DNA of 32,080 nucleotides from Azospirillum sp. (GTDB lineage Bacteria; Pseudomonadota; Alphaproteobacteria; Azospirillales; Azospirillaceae). Made by a program: the position numbers and the translations under genes. The notes beneath the pieces are model-generated. The model had not been told where the DNA came from. It worked only from the letters and a program-made list of their open reading frames with translations, and searched no databases. Location: positions 1 through 32,080 of the forward strand of contig WGNK01000013.1 of the NCBI GenBank assembly GCA_016124535.1, given 5' to 3'. Positions 1-6,439 of this stretch are shown in pieces; within the stretch, counting starts at the first letter, position 1; each line of letters opens with the position of its first letter.

Positions 1-141
1 ACGAATATCCTTCAACTTTCGGCCCAACCCGATCTCGACCTTGTCCACAGCACCCCCGCCTCAGGTCAAAACCCACCCCTTGTAGGTCGTGGCGACAGCG
101 TACCCTAAATATCGATCGCCAAAAATGAGGGGATTCGTGAG
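1..141. mobile_element. Right end of an unidentified insertion element, truncated by the window edge
   Basis: Positions 122-141 are identical over 20 bp to the right terminal repeat of the MITE at 265-472. Immediately to the right (from 142) the sequence reads as isochorismatase-family coding sequence. This makes 141 the likely outer boundary of a second, larger or related element that starts outside the window. The interior (1-120) shows no convincing coding region and no similarity that I can see to the interior of the 208-bp element. The family is not assigned. The 9 bp after the boundary (142-150, tcttacacc) would be one copy of its target duplication; the other copy would lie off the window. 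Confidence 0.55.
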
Positions 142-255
142 TCTTACACCACCTGCCGGGACGCGGTCCGATAGTGGCGATCCTTCCGGAACTGTCCCCG
201 CAAGACGACGAGCCGGTGATTGTAATGTCGCTGCACAGTGCCTTCGCCGGCACGG

Positions 256-264
256 ATCTGCACC
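256..264. repeat. Target-site duplication, left copy
   Basis: The 9-bp atctgcacc recurs at 473-481 on the other side of the element. A preceding g at both sites (255 and 472) extends the match to 10 bp; I assign g472 to the element because that makes the two terminal repeats line up. Confidence 0.85.
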
Positions 265-284
265 CTCATTGATCCCCTCATTTT
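265..284 (+). repeat. Left terminal inverted repeat of the MITE
   Basis: Reads CTCATTGATCCCCTCATTTT. The reverse complement of the right end is CTCACGAATCCCCTCATTTT, so 17 of 20 positions agree, with the three mismatches at positions 5-7. Confidence 0.88.
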
Positions 285-452
285 ATACATGACGGCAACA
301 TCTATATACTGCACGCTATCACGAGCTATATTTCTGTACCTGGCGAATACCATCACGTCTGGTCGCCTCGTAGAGAGGCCCGACGTAGATCGAATACTTA
401 TCGGTAACCTGCAACTCGATGGCACGCCCTAACCTATTGAAATAACCTCGAG

Positions 453-472
453 AAAATGAGGGGATTCGTGAG
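453..472 (-). repeat. Right terminal inverted repeat of the MITE
   Basis: Identical over 20 bp to positions 122-141, in the same orientation, and inverted relative to 265-284. Confidence 0.88.
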
Positions 473-481
473 ATCTGCACC
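473..481. repeat. Target-site duplication, right copy
   Basis: Exact copy of 256-264. Coding sequence of the interrupted hydrolase resumes here in frame. Confidence 0.85.
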
Positions 482-755
482 AGCAACTCCAGGCGGCGGG
501 GCGCCGGGAACTGATTGTCGCCGGCTTTGCCACCCATACGTGCATCAGCGCCAGCGTCCGGGGCGCGCTCGATCTTGGCTACCGGACCACGGTGGTCGCC
601 GGAGCCACCACCACCCGCGACCTGCCGGACCATCTGGGTGGGGTTGTCTTGGCCGAAACGGTGCAGCGCGCCGAGCTGACCGCCCTGGCCGACCGCTTTG
701 CGACCGTCGTCGGCTCCGCGTCAGCCTTGGGGTGATGCGCCGTGCGGAGAGCCGA

Positions 756-2153
756 TCACACCATCATCAGCCCGGCGCCGACATGGGTGTCCAGGGTTGC
801 CGCGATGATGCCGAGGCCATGGGCGAGCTCTTCCCGGCTGCGCGGCATGCACAGGCCCAAACGAACCGCATGGGGCGCGCTGACCCGACCGACCACGAAG
901 GCATCGGCCCCGGTCACGCTGACGCCGCGGCGGCGCAGTTCGTGGACGAAATCCTCGCGGCGCCACGGTTCGGGCAGGTTCAGCCAGAGATGTTGGGCCG
1001 CCGCATCGCCGCCCACGGTCGCGGGCGGCAGCAGGTCGCGGGCGAGCGCCTGGCGTGCCAGGGCCTCGGTGCGCTGGGTTTGGGCGAAGCGGTCGGCGCT
1101 GCCGTCCAGGATCCAACGGCTCGCCAGTTCGGCCAGCAGCGGCGGCGCCGAATACTGCAAGGCCCGCATCGCCGCCTCGACCCGCGGGATCACGGACAGG
1201 GGGGCCAGCAGGTAGCCGACCCGCAAGCCGGCCGCGATGCTTTTGGACAGGCTGGTCAGATAGACCGTAATATCGGGGGCCATGGTCTGGATCGGCGGCG
1301 GCGCGTTCGGCGCCAGGAACCCGAACACATCGTCCTCGACGATGGTGACGTCATAGTGGCGGGCAATCTCGACGATTTCGGCGCGGCGCTCGACCGGAGA
1401 AATCGCAGCGGTCGGATTGTGCAGGGTCGGTACGGTATAGAGCGCGCGCGGTGCCGACCGCCGGCACACCTGTTCGAAATGCTCGGGAATCAGACCGTGT
1501 TCGTCGATCGCCACGCCTTCGAGCTGCAGCCCGAGGGTGGAGGCCACCGCTTTCATGCCGTGATAGGTCAGGCGTTCGGTAACAATGGTGTCGCCGGCGC
1601 GGGCGATCGCGGCGAAAGCCACCGCCATGGCATTCTGGGCGCCGAGGGTGACCACGATCTGCTCGGGCGCGCCGATCGCCCGGTGCTGACGGGCCAGCCA
1701 TTGGGCGCCGGCGGCGCGGTGGGCGGGCAGCCCGCCATGGGGCGAGTAGCCGAGCAAGTTGCCGAGCCGGCCCGACTCGGCGAGGCTGGCGACGGCGCTG
1801 GCAATGGCCTGCTCGACGCCGGGAGAATGGGGCAGGCACACCGCCAGATTGATCACCGAGGGTTCGGACGGCGGCTGCCAGAACGGTTCGGTCGCCGGTG
1901 CCTTCTCCGGGGCGCCGCGGACGAAGGTGCCGCGGCCGACTTCGCCGCCGACCAGACCGCGCCGCTCCGCTTCGGCATAAGCGCGGGTGATTGTCCCGAC
2001 CGTGACGCCGAGCTGGTATGCCAGGTCACGATGGGTGGGCAAACGGGTACCGGGTCCGAGCCGCCCGTGGCCGACATCCTCGGCCAAAGCATCGGCGATG
2101 GCCCGATAGCGGGGACCCTCGCGGTCCGAAATCTGCGGCAGCCAACTTGTCAT
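756..2153 (-). CDS. MocR-family transcriptional regulator (GntR wHTH plus aminotransferase-like domain)
   Basis: The protein is 465 residues with a GntR-type winged helix at about 10-75 (DLAYQLGVTVGTITRAYAEA) followed by a fold-type I aminotransferase domain. In the second domain, SLSKSIAAGLRVGY places the PLP-binding Lys at about residue 304, and IVEDDVFGFL carries the cofactor-ring Asp. MocR proteins use PLP or a PLP adduct as a sensor to control a neighbouring gene. I chose the ATG at 2153 because MTSWLPQISDREGPRY is the usual start of this group; an in-frame upstream ATG would add 12 atypical residues. The gene diverges from the DUF1127/GNAT genes at 2247, its likely target, and direct repeats sit in the shared upstream region. 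The effector is unknown. Confidence 0.92.
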   Translation of the reverse strand: MTSWLPQISDREGPRYRAIADALAEDVGHGRLGPGTRLPTHRDLAYQLGVTVGTITRAYAEAERRGLVGGEVGRGTFVRGAPEKAPATEPFWQPPSEPSVINLAVCLPHSPGVEQAIASAVASLAESGRLGNLLGYSPHGGLPAHRAAGAQWLARQHRAIGAPEQIVVTLGAQNAMAVAFAAIARAGDTIVTERLTYHGMKAVASTLGLQLEGVAIDEHGLIPEHFEQVCRRSAPRALYTVPTLHNPTAAISPVERRAEIVEIARHYDVTIVEDDVFGFLAPNAPPPIQTMAPDITVYLTSLSKSIAAGLRVGYLLAPLSVIPRVEAAMRALQYSAPPLLAELASRWILDGSADRFAQTQRTEALARQALARDLLPPATVGGDAAAQHLWLNLPEPWRREDFVHELRRRGVSVTGADAFVVGRVSAPHAVRLGLCMPRSREELAHGLGIIAATLDTHVGAGLMMV

Positions 2154-2156
2154 GAT

Positions 2157-2188
2157 GACAATATTGCACTTGACCGAGACAATATGCA
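2157..2188. promoter_or_regulatory. Candidate MocR operator: direct repeats
   Basis: GACAATATTGCA (2157-2168) and GACAATATGCA (2178-2188) repeat 21 bp apart, i.e. two helical turns. They lie immediately upstream of the mocR start codon, and an inverted ATTGTC half-site lies at 2210-2215. Paired direct repeats in the divergent region are typical of MocR regulators, so autoregulation is likely. This is inferred from sequence and position only. Confidence 0.5.
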
Positions 2189-2212
2189 AGACATATTTTT
2201 GTTGTACTGATT

Positions 2213-2229
2213 GTCACGGAAATCGTGAC
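2213..2229. promoter_or_regulatory. Perfect 6+5+6 inverted repeat upstream of the DUF1127 gene
   Basis: GTCACG-GAAAT-CGTGAC lies 17 bp before the start codon at 2247 and just before the Shine-Dalgarno sequence. It could be an operator or a short 5'-UTR hairpin. Confidence 0.4.
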
Positions 2230-2246
2230 GTGTGATGGAGGATTGT

Positions 2247-2495
2247 ATGGGTACAAATGCCATGGTCGGGAGCGTTCGGCAGATCAATGCCGGCCCGATT
2301 CCCGGCATCTCCCAGCTCGGCGGCGTCAGCATCGCCCACCTGGTTGGCCGTTGGGTTCACGATGTCGCCGAATGGCGGCAACGCGCCCGGCAGCGTCGGG
2401 CCCTGCTCGACCTTGACGACCACCTGCTCGAGGACATCGGAATGACCCGCGAGCAGGCCGTGATGGAGAGCCGCAAAGGGTTTTGGCGGCTGTGA
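2247..2495 (+). CDS. DUF1127 domain protein
   Basis: An 82-residue protein whose C-terminal half, RQRRALLDLDDHLLEDIGMTREQAVMESRKGFWR, is a clear DUF1127 domain. These small basic proteins are common in alphaproteobacteria, and some act in RNA turnover or phosphate and carbon regulation. I chose the ATG at 2247 because GGAGG at 2237-2241 sits 5 bp upstream; a GTG and an ATG at 2232 and 2235 overlap that site. The N-terminal 35 residues are not conserved in any way I recognise. It is the first gene rightward of the MocR divergent region, so it is a likely member of the MocR-controlled unit. Confidence 0.85.
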   Translation: MGTNAMVGSVRQINAGPIPGISQLGGVSIAHLVGRWVHDVAEWRQRARQRRALLDLDDHLLEDIGMTREQAVMESRKGFWRL

Positions 2496-2641
2496 CACAA
2501 TCCCGGCGGGAGCGCGTACTCCTGCCTCAATCCGGCCGGAGCCCCGCTCCGGCGCCGCAGGAGTATGGCGCAATGCAGGCAGAGCAGGCAAGCGGGGCCT
2601 CGGTCCGGATCTCGGCATTCCGGAGTGACGGGGTGCCCGCG

Positions 2642-3229
2642 ATGGCGGTGGCCCCGGTCACTCTGGGCGGCCGGCACGTTCGGCTGGAGCCGTTGGGCCC
2701 GGCGCATGTCGAGGGACTATGTGCCGTCGGCTTGGCTGACGGGGTGTTCCATTGGTTCACCTATCCTGTTAGCAATAAATCAGAAATGATTGATTTTGTT
2801 AAAACTGCCTTGGCGCTTCAGGACCAGGGGGTGGCGCTGCCGTTCGCCACCGTCGATCAGGCCAGCGGCCGCGTCGTTGGCTCCACCCGGTTCGGGGCAA
2901 TCGACTATACCAATCGCCATGTCGAGATCGGCTGGACCTGGCTCGGCCGGCCCTGGCAGCGCAGCGCGCTCAACACCGAAGCCAAGCTTTTGATGCTGAC
3001 CCATGCCTTCGAGGTGTGGCGCTGCCTGCGGGTCGAGTTCAAGACCGACCGGCTCAACACCCAGTCGCGCACCGCCCTGGCACGGCTCGGCGCGGTCGAG
3101 GAGGGGACCTTCCGCAACCACATGGTCTGCGCCGACGGCCGGATCCGCGACACCGTCTGGTTCAGCGTCGTCGATCGCGACTGGCCGGCGCTGAAGGCAA
3201 ATTTGGTCGCACGGCTTGCTCGCGGCTGA
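2642..3229 (+). CDS. GNAT-family N-acetyltransferase, RimJ/RimL-like
   Basis: The protein is 195 residues. LGGRHVRLEPLGPAHVEGL is the typical N-terminus of RimJ/RimL-type acetyltransferases. It is followed by GSTRFGAIDYTNRHVEIGWTWLGRPWQ (strands 4 and 5 around the acetyl-CoA site), and EFKTDRLNTQSRTALARLGAVEEGTFRNHM is the usual C-terminal signature. The ATG at 2642 gives the family's normal length. An in-frame ATG at 2573 has a better ribosome site (ggag, about 9 bp upstream) and would add 23 residues. The segment 2765-2812 is clearly A/T-richer than the rest of the gene. The substrate is not predictable. Confidence 0.85.
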   Translation: MAVAPVTLGGRHVRLEPLGPAHVEGLCAVGLADGVFHWFTYPVSNKSEMIDFVKTALALQDQGVALPFATVDQASGRVVGSTRFGAIDYTNRHVEIGWTWLGRPWQRSALNTEAKLLMLTHAFEVWRCLRVEFKTDRLNTQSRTALARLGAVEEGTFRNHMVCADGRIRDTVWFSVVDRDWPALKANLVARLARG

Positions 3230-3266
3230 GGGGCGAAATTGTTTGGTTCAGAGCGATGCAATTCTG

Positions 3267-3282
3267 TGAGCAATTTTGCTCA
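3267..3282. promoter_or_regulatory. 16-bp inverted repeat in the DUF1127 upstream region
   Basis: TGAGCAA-TT-TTGCTCA is a perfect 7+2+7 inverted repeat in an A/T-rich patch, 65 bp before the start at 3347. Symmetry and position suggest a regulator-binding site. No T-run follows, so it is not an obvious terminator for the upstream GNAT gene. Confidence 0.4.
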
Positions 3283-3346
3283 AATTTATGGCGTGCGCTG
3301 TGAAACCCCGCGTTCGCGTCAATTGCCTCGGCTGAGGGAGGGAAGT

Positions 3347-3565
3347 ATGCAAACAATCGTCACAATTTCCCGGCTCGCCGGTGGGGCTCTGTGGTCACGG
3401 ACCTGGCGTGAATCCACAGCCTTGCTCGACCGCCTGCAGGAGTGGCACGATCGGGCGCGCGAGCGTGCGATGCTGCGTGGCCTCGATGACGGCGTCCTCA
3501 AAGACCTTGGGATCAGTCGCGCCGACGCCGAACTGGAATCGGACAAACCGTTCTGGAGAGGGTGA
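3347..3565 (+). CDS. DUF1127 domain protein, second copy
   Basis: A 72-residue protein. The segment from about residue 30 on, WHDRARERAMLRGLDDGVLKDLGISRADAELESDKPFWRG, is a complete DUF1127 domain. The purine-rich gagggaggga at 3334-3343 is a strong ribosome-binding site for the ATG at 3347. It shares the arrangement of the copy at 2247 (variable N-terminus, then DUF1127 ending in FWR), but the two differ too much to be a recent duplication. The stop lies 8 bp before the PhzF-family start, so the two are probably co-transcribed. Confidence 0.88.
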   Translation: MQTIVTISRLAGGALWSRTWRESTALLDRLQEWHDRARERAMLRGLDDGVLKDLGISRADAELESDKPFWRG

Positions 3566-3573
3566 GAGCGACG

Positions 3574-4365
3574 ATGCGACTGCCAATTTATCAAGTCGAT
3601 GCTTTTACCGATACGGTGTTCGGCGGCAATCCAGCCGCCGTGGTGCCGTTGGAGCGATGGCTGCCCGACGATCGCCTGCAGGCGATCGCCGCCGAGAACA
3701 ATCTGTCGGAGACCGCCTATTTCGTCGCGGATGGATCGGGCTACGAGCTGAGGTGGTTTACCCCGACCACTGAGATCGATTTGTGCGGCCATGCCACCCT
3801 GGCCTCCGCCTTCGTGATCGCTACCCGCCTGGAGCCGCACCGCGCCTTTATTTCCTTCGCGACCCGCAAGGCCGGGGTGTTGACGGTCAATCGTGCCGGC
3901 GATGAGTTCACGCTGGATTTTCCCGCCCATCCGCCGCGTCCCGGTCGGGCCGATCCCCAGCTGCTGCCGGCGCTGGGAGGTCCACTCCCGCGCGAGATTC
4001 TGGCGGCGCGGGATTATCTGGTCGTCTATGATGACGAGGCGACGGTGCGGGCACTGGCGCCCGATATGGTGCGCCTGGCCGGCCTCGACCGCTTCGCCGT
4101 CTGCGTGACCGCGCCTGCGACGATGCCGGGGGTCGATTTCGTTTCGCGCTTCTTCGCGCCGGCGCACGGCATCCCGGAAGATCCGGTGACCGGCGCCGCC
4201 CACTGCATGCTGACGCCCTATTGGGCGATGCGGCTCGGGCGTGGCCGGCTCAAGGCACGCCAGGTGTCACGCCGCGGCGGCGCGCTGGACTGCGGCCTGG
4301 TCGGGGACCGCGTGCTGATGACCGGCCGGGCGGTGTTGTATCTGGAAGGCCAGATCGATGTCTGA
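3574..4365 (+). CDS. PhzF-family epimerase/isomerase-like protein
   Basis: The protein is 263 residues and has the two-lobed diaminopimelate-epimerase-like fold of PhzF proteins. Recognisable landmarks are MRLPIYQVDAFTD at the N-terminus, GGNPAAVV, ENNLSETAYF with the general acid/base Glu at about residue 46, RWFTPTTEIDLCGHATLASA, and EDPVTGAAHC in the second lobe. PhzF itself isomerises an intermediate in phenazine synthesis, but most family members of this kind have unknown substrates and no phenazine genes are present here. I chose the ATG at 3574 because it begins the conserved MRLPIYQVD; a GTG at 3562 is possible. The 3' end overlaps the next gene by 8 bp. Confidence 0.9.
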   Translation: MRLPIYQVDAFTDTVFGGNPAAVVPLERWLPDDRLQAIAAENNLSETAYFVADGSGYELRWFTPTTEIDLCGHATLASAFVIATRLEPHRAFISFATRKAGVLTVNRAGDEFTLDFPAHPPRPGRADPQLLPALGGPLPREILAARDYLVVYDDEATVRALAPDMVRLAGLDRFAVCVTAPATMPGVDFVSRFFAPAHGIPEDPVTGAAHCMLTPYWAMRLGRGRLKARQVSRRGGALDCGLVGDRVLMTGRAVLYLEGQIDV

Positions 4366-4843
4366 GCCGCCGATGGTGGTGCCGGCGGAATTTCCCGCCG
4401 CCCTCGATCCGGTCCGTGATCTGTTCCGGGAATACGCCCAGTCGCTTGGCTTTTCTCTATGTTTCCAGGGCTTTGACGAGGAGCTGGCGGGATTGCCGGG
4501 GCGTTACGCGCGCCCACAGGGCGAATTCTTGCTCGGCCTGGCCGATCGGGCGCCGGTCGGCTGTATCGCTTTGCGACCGCTGGAACCCGGCCTGTGCGAG
4601 ATGAAGCGGCTGTTTGTCCGGCCGGCGTTTCGTGGGTCGGGGCTGGGCCGGGCCTTGACTCTGGCGATTATTGCCGCGGCGCGCGGACGCGGTTACCGGG
4701 CGATCCGGCTCGATACCACGGAATCGATGACCGTGGCGCGCGGAATCTATGGCAAGCTGGGGTTTCGGCCGATTGCACCTTATAATGCCAGCCCGCTGCC
4801 CGACCTCAAGCATTTCGAACTCGACCTTGGCGGAGCAGCGTAA
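4358..4843 (+). CDS. GNAT-family N-acetyltransferase
   Basis: The protein is 161 residues with a complete GNAT core. The acetyl-CoA pyrophosphate loop is VRPAFRGSGLGRALT at about 84-98, preceded by strand 4 (CEMKRLFV) and followed by RLDTTESMTVARGIYGKLGFRPI, the usual motif B ending. Its start codon overlaps the PhzF-family stop (atgtctga), and ggaagg at 4346-4351 is a suitable ribosome site, so it is translated from the same message. The stop shares one base with the next start. The substrate is unknown. Confidence 0.9.
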   Translation: MSEPPMVVPAEFPAALDPVRDLFREYAQSLGFSLCFQGFDEELAGLPGRYARPQGEFLLGLADRAPVGCIALRPLEPGLCEMKRLFVRPAFRGSGLGRALTLAIIAAARGRGYRAIRLDTTESMTVARGIYGKLGFRPIAPYNASPLPDLKHFELDLGGAA

Positions 4844-5298
4844 TGGTAGGTCCCTATTTCGACGATTTTTCGCTGGGCGACGTCATCGAGACCGAGGGGG
4901 CGACCATCACCGAGAGTCAGATCATCGACTTTGCCTTCAAATTTGATCCCCAGCCGTTCCATATCGACATCGAAGCGGCGTCGCGTTCCCCGTTCGGCGG
5001 GCTGATCGCCAGCGGCTTTCACACCCTGTCGCTCAGCTTCCGCCTGTTTCGCGACACCGGCGCGATCACCGGCACCAGCATGGGCGGCGGCGGCGGCGAC
5101 GATCTGCGCTGGCTGCGGCCGGTGCGGCCGGGCGACACGCTGCGGGTTCGGGTCGAGGTGCTGGAGCGAATCCCGTCTCGCCGACCCGACCGCGGCACGG
5201 TGCGGCTGGGCTACACCACGCTCAACCAGCATGGCGAGGCGGTGATGACCGTCATCTTCAACCACATCGTCGCCCGCCGGCCGGGCGCCGAAGGCTGA
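4843..5298 (+). CDS. MaoC-like (R)-specific enoyl-CoA hydratase/dehydratase
   Basis: The protein is 151 residues with a single hot-dog fold. FAFKFDPQPFHIDIEAA contains the hydratase-2 motif with the catalytic Asp and His at about residues 35 and 40, followed by GLIASGFHT, a hallmark of this family. Members hydrate 2-enoyl-CoA esters with R stereochemistry in beta-oxidation, polyhydroxyalkanoate supply or polyketide-like routes. The start overlaps the GNAT stop by one base (TAATG), so the phzF-like, GNAT and MaoC-like genes form one tight operon. The biological link between them is not obvious. The gene ends 15 bp before the converging membrane-protein gene. Confidence 0.88.
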   Translation: MVGPYFDDFSLGDVIETEGATITESQIIDFAFKFDPQPFHIDIEAASRSPFGGLIASGFHTLSLSFRLFRDTGAITGTSMGGGGGDDLRWLRPVRPGDTLRVRVEVLERIPSRRPDRGTVRLGYTTLNQHGEAVMTVIFNHIVARRPGAEG

Positions 5299-5313
5299 AA
5301 CCGCGGCCTCCGA

Positions 5314-5871
5314 TCATAGGTCATAGGGTTTGGATTTGCGCAGGTACTTCAGTCCCATGCCGCTGCGATAGATGAACCAGACAAAGCTGATGCCGCCGAC
5401 CCCGAGGGCGAGAGTCTGGATGTCGTCGACGTGGCCCGGGAAATTGGTCGCAGCCCTGCCGCTGGTCACCAGGTAGTCGAGGGCTTCTCCGATCAAGCTG
5501 ATCGGCACGATGATCCAGAAGGTTCGAATTTGATGGGAAAAATGACTCTGGAAGATGGTGCCCCCGGCCTTCCTTTGCAGGATATGGGCGATCAGAACCC
5601 CTAGAATTGAGGTATTGGCTAGACCAAGCACCCCGAAATACAGGGCGTAGACTGCGTAGGCCGCCAGCTTCAGCGTGCGCGGACTGAGCGGCTTGCTCTG
5701 ACGTTGAGGTTTGGCGTCGTCTTGCGGCGTGTCGACCGGGCCGGCCTCCGCGGGCGGGGCCATCGGCGACCGGTTCGCTGCGGACCGAACCGGTAGCTGT
5801 CTTCTGCCGCTGCTTCCGGGGACGCCGGTTGAACCGGGCTTTCTTCCAAACGGGGGGCGCTTGATCGCCAC
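5314..5871 (-). CDS. DUF4870-like small integral membrane protein
   Basis: The protein is 185 residues. About 60 residues of basic, Pro-rich N-terminus precede three hydrophobic segments at roughly 68-97 (AAYAVYALYFGVLGLANTSILGVLIAHIL), 117-137 (RTFWIIVPISLIGEALDYLV) and 148-168 (TLALGVGGISFVWFIYRSG). The layout resembles DUF4870/Tic20-type proteins of unknown function. The start is a GTG at 5871; an ATG at 5763 would remove most of the basic tail and is equally possible. It lies 33 bp downstream of the Sel1-like gene on the same strand and is probably co-transcribed with it. Confidence 0.65.
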   Translation of the reverse strand: MAIKRPPFGRKPGSTGVPGSSGRRQLPVRSAANRSPMAPPAEAGPVDTPQDDAKPQRQSKPLSPRTLKLAAYAVYALYFGVLGLANTSILGVLIAHILQRKAGGTIFQSHFSHQIRTFWIIVPISLIGEALDYLVTSGRAATNFPGHVDDIQTLALGVGGISFVWFIYRSGMGLKYLRKSKPYDL

Positions 5872-5904
5872 TGTCGTTTCCGTCGCTGTGCTCTCGCGGG
5901 TCGG

Positions 5905-6219
5905 TCAGCGGCGCAGGCGCTCAAGGGCATAGCTGGCGGTCGAATCGCCGTGTTCCGCCGCTTTCCGGTACCATTCAGCGGCCGCAGTGCCATCGGCGGG
6001 GCCGCCCCAGCCGTTTTCCGTCATCCAGCCCACGGCGACCTGTGCCTCGGTCATCCCGGCCTCGGCGGCGAACTGGGTGACCATTCGAGCGACGGTCTGA
6101 TAGGTGATCGCGGTGACGCCGAGCGCCCCGAACAGGGCCAAGCCAAGCACAACCGCCGCGACCGCGAAGGAGATCAGCAGAATTTTCATAATTCCCGAAA
6201 ACACCTGCTCAATTATCAT
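5905..6219 (-). CDS. Small membrane-anchored protein with a partial Sel1-like repeat
   Basis: The protein is 104 residues. Residues about 11-40 form one transmembrane helix (MKILLISFAVAAVVLGLALFGALGVTAI). The C-terminus, DGTAAAEWYRKAAEHGDSTASYALERL, is a recognisable Sel1/TPR-like repeat preceded by a less regular helical pair. Sel1 repeats mediate protein-protein contacts. I chose the ATG at 6219 because GGGAG lies about 9 bp upstream; a TTG five codons earlier is unlikely. It is the first gene of a two-gene leftward unit and diverges from the methyltransferase gene. Confidence 0.7.
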   Translation of the reverse strand: MIIEQVFSGIMKILLISFAVAAVVLGLALFGALGVTAITYQTVARMVTQFAAEAGMTEAQVAVGWMTENGWGGPADGTAAAEWYRKAAEHGDSTASYALERLRR

Positions 6220-6427
6220 GGCACCCGCTCCCAATCATTTGCCATTAAAATAGAGATATTTCCGGAACGGCCGGCTCTATGGCACCGAGAATCAGCACCC
6301 ACACGCTGCCTCTGAACCCACGATGGCAGGGAGCGGGAAAAATATCATGACAGCTGCAGCTCCTGAAAGCGGCGATATCGCAGTGCCGCGATGGCATCCC
6401 CGGCTTTTCCGGCTGCCGCAGCACGGC

Positions 6428-6433
6428 TATAGT
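6428..6433 (+). promoter_or_regulatory. Candidate -10 element (TATAGT) for the methyltransferase gene
   Basis: GGCTATAGTGC matches the -10 element upstream of yajC in this window. The predicted start of transcription falls close to the ATG at 6440, so a leaderless message or a start at 6458 are both possible. The -35 region (about 6405-6410, ttttcc) is poor. Confidence 0.4.
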
Positions 6434-6439
6434 GCGCCG

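Larger units (their letters stand above)
265..472. mobile_element. 208-bp MITE-like non-autonomous element
   Basis: The element begins and ends with 20-bp terminal inverted repeats that match at 17 of 20 positions (265-284 and 453-472). It is flanked by an exact 9-bp direct repeat, atctgcacc (256-264 and 473-481). Removing the element plus one repeat copy restores the isochorismatase reading frame exactly (D-L-H-Q-Q). No coding region of any size is present, so transposition would need a transposase supplied in trans. The second element ending at 141 carries the same 20-bp end and is a candidate source. The family is unassigned. Confidence 0.88.
142..735 (+). pseudogene. Isochorismatase-family cysteine hydrolase, interrupted and 5'-truncated
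   Basis: Isochorismatase-like hydrolases cleave amide or vinyl-ether bonds through an Asp-Lys-Cys triad. When the element at 265-472 and one 9-bp duplication copy are removed, one frame runs from about 144 to the stop at 733-735. It contains the family segment SAFAGTDLHQQLQAAGRR, then GFATHTCIS with the nucleophile Cys codon at 541-543, and the typical ending GATTTRDLP followed by an amphipathic helix. The N-terminal half, including the catalytic Asp region, is missing because a second element ends at 141. The position usually held by the catalytic Lys, four residues before SAF, reads Met here. The gene is therefore broken at two places and is almost certainly inactive. It converges on the MocR gene at 756. 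The family assignment is firm; the substrate is unknown. Confidence 0.85.

Noticed and set aside
1..120. Possible transposase C-terminus at the left edge
   Set aside because: All three + frames were read and none shows a transposase motif; the fragment is too short to assign.
456..2210. Long open frame on the + strand covering the MocR gene
   Set aside because: It is antisense to a clear MocR protein and its translation is Gly/Arg/His/Gln-rich with no family pattern. Only its first part overlaps real coding sequence (the hydrolase remnant), and in a different frame.
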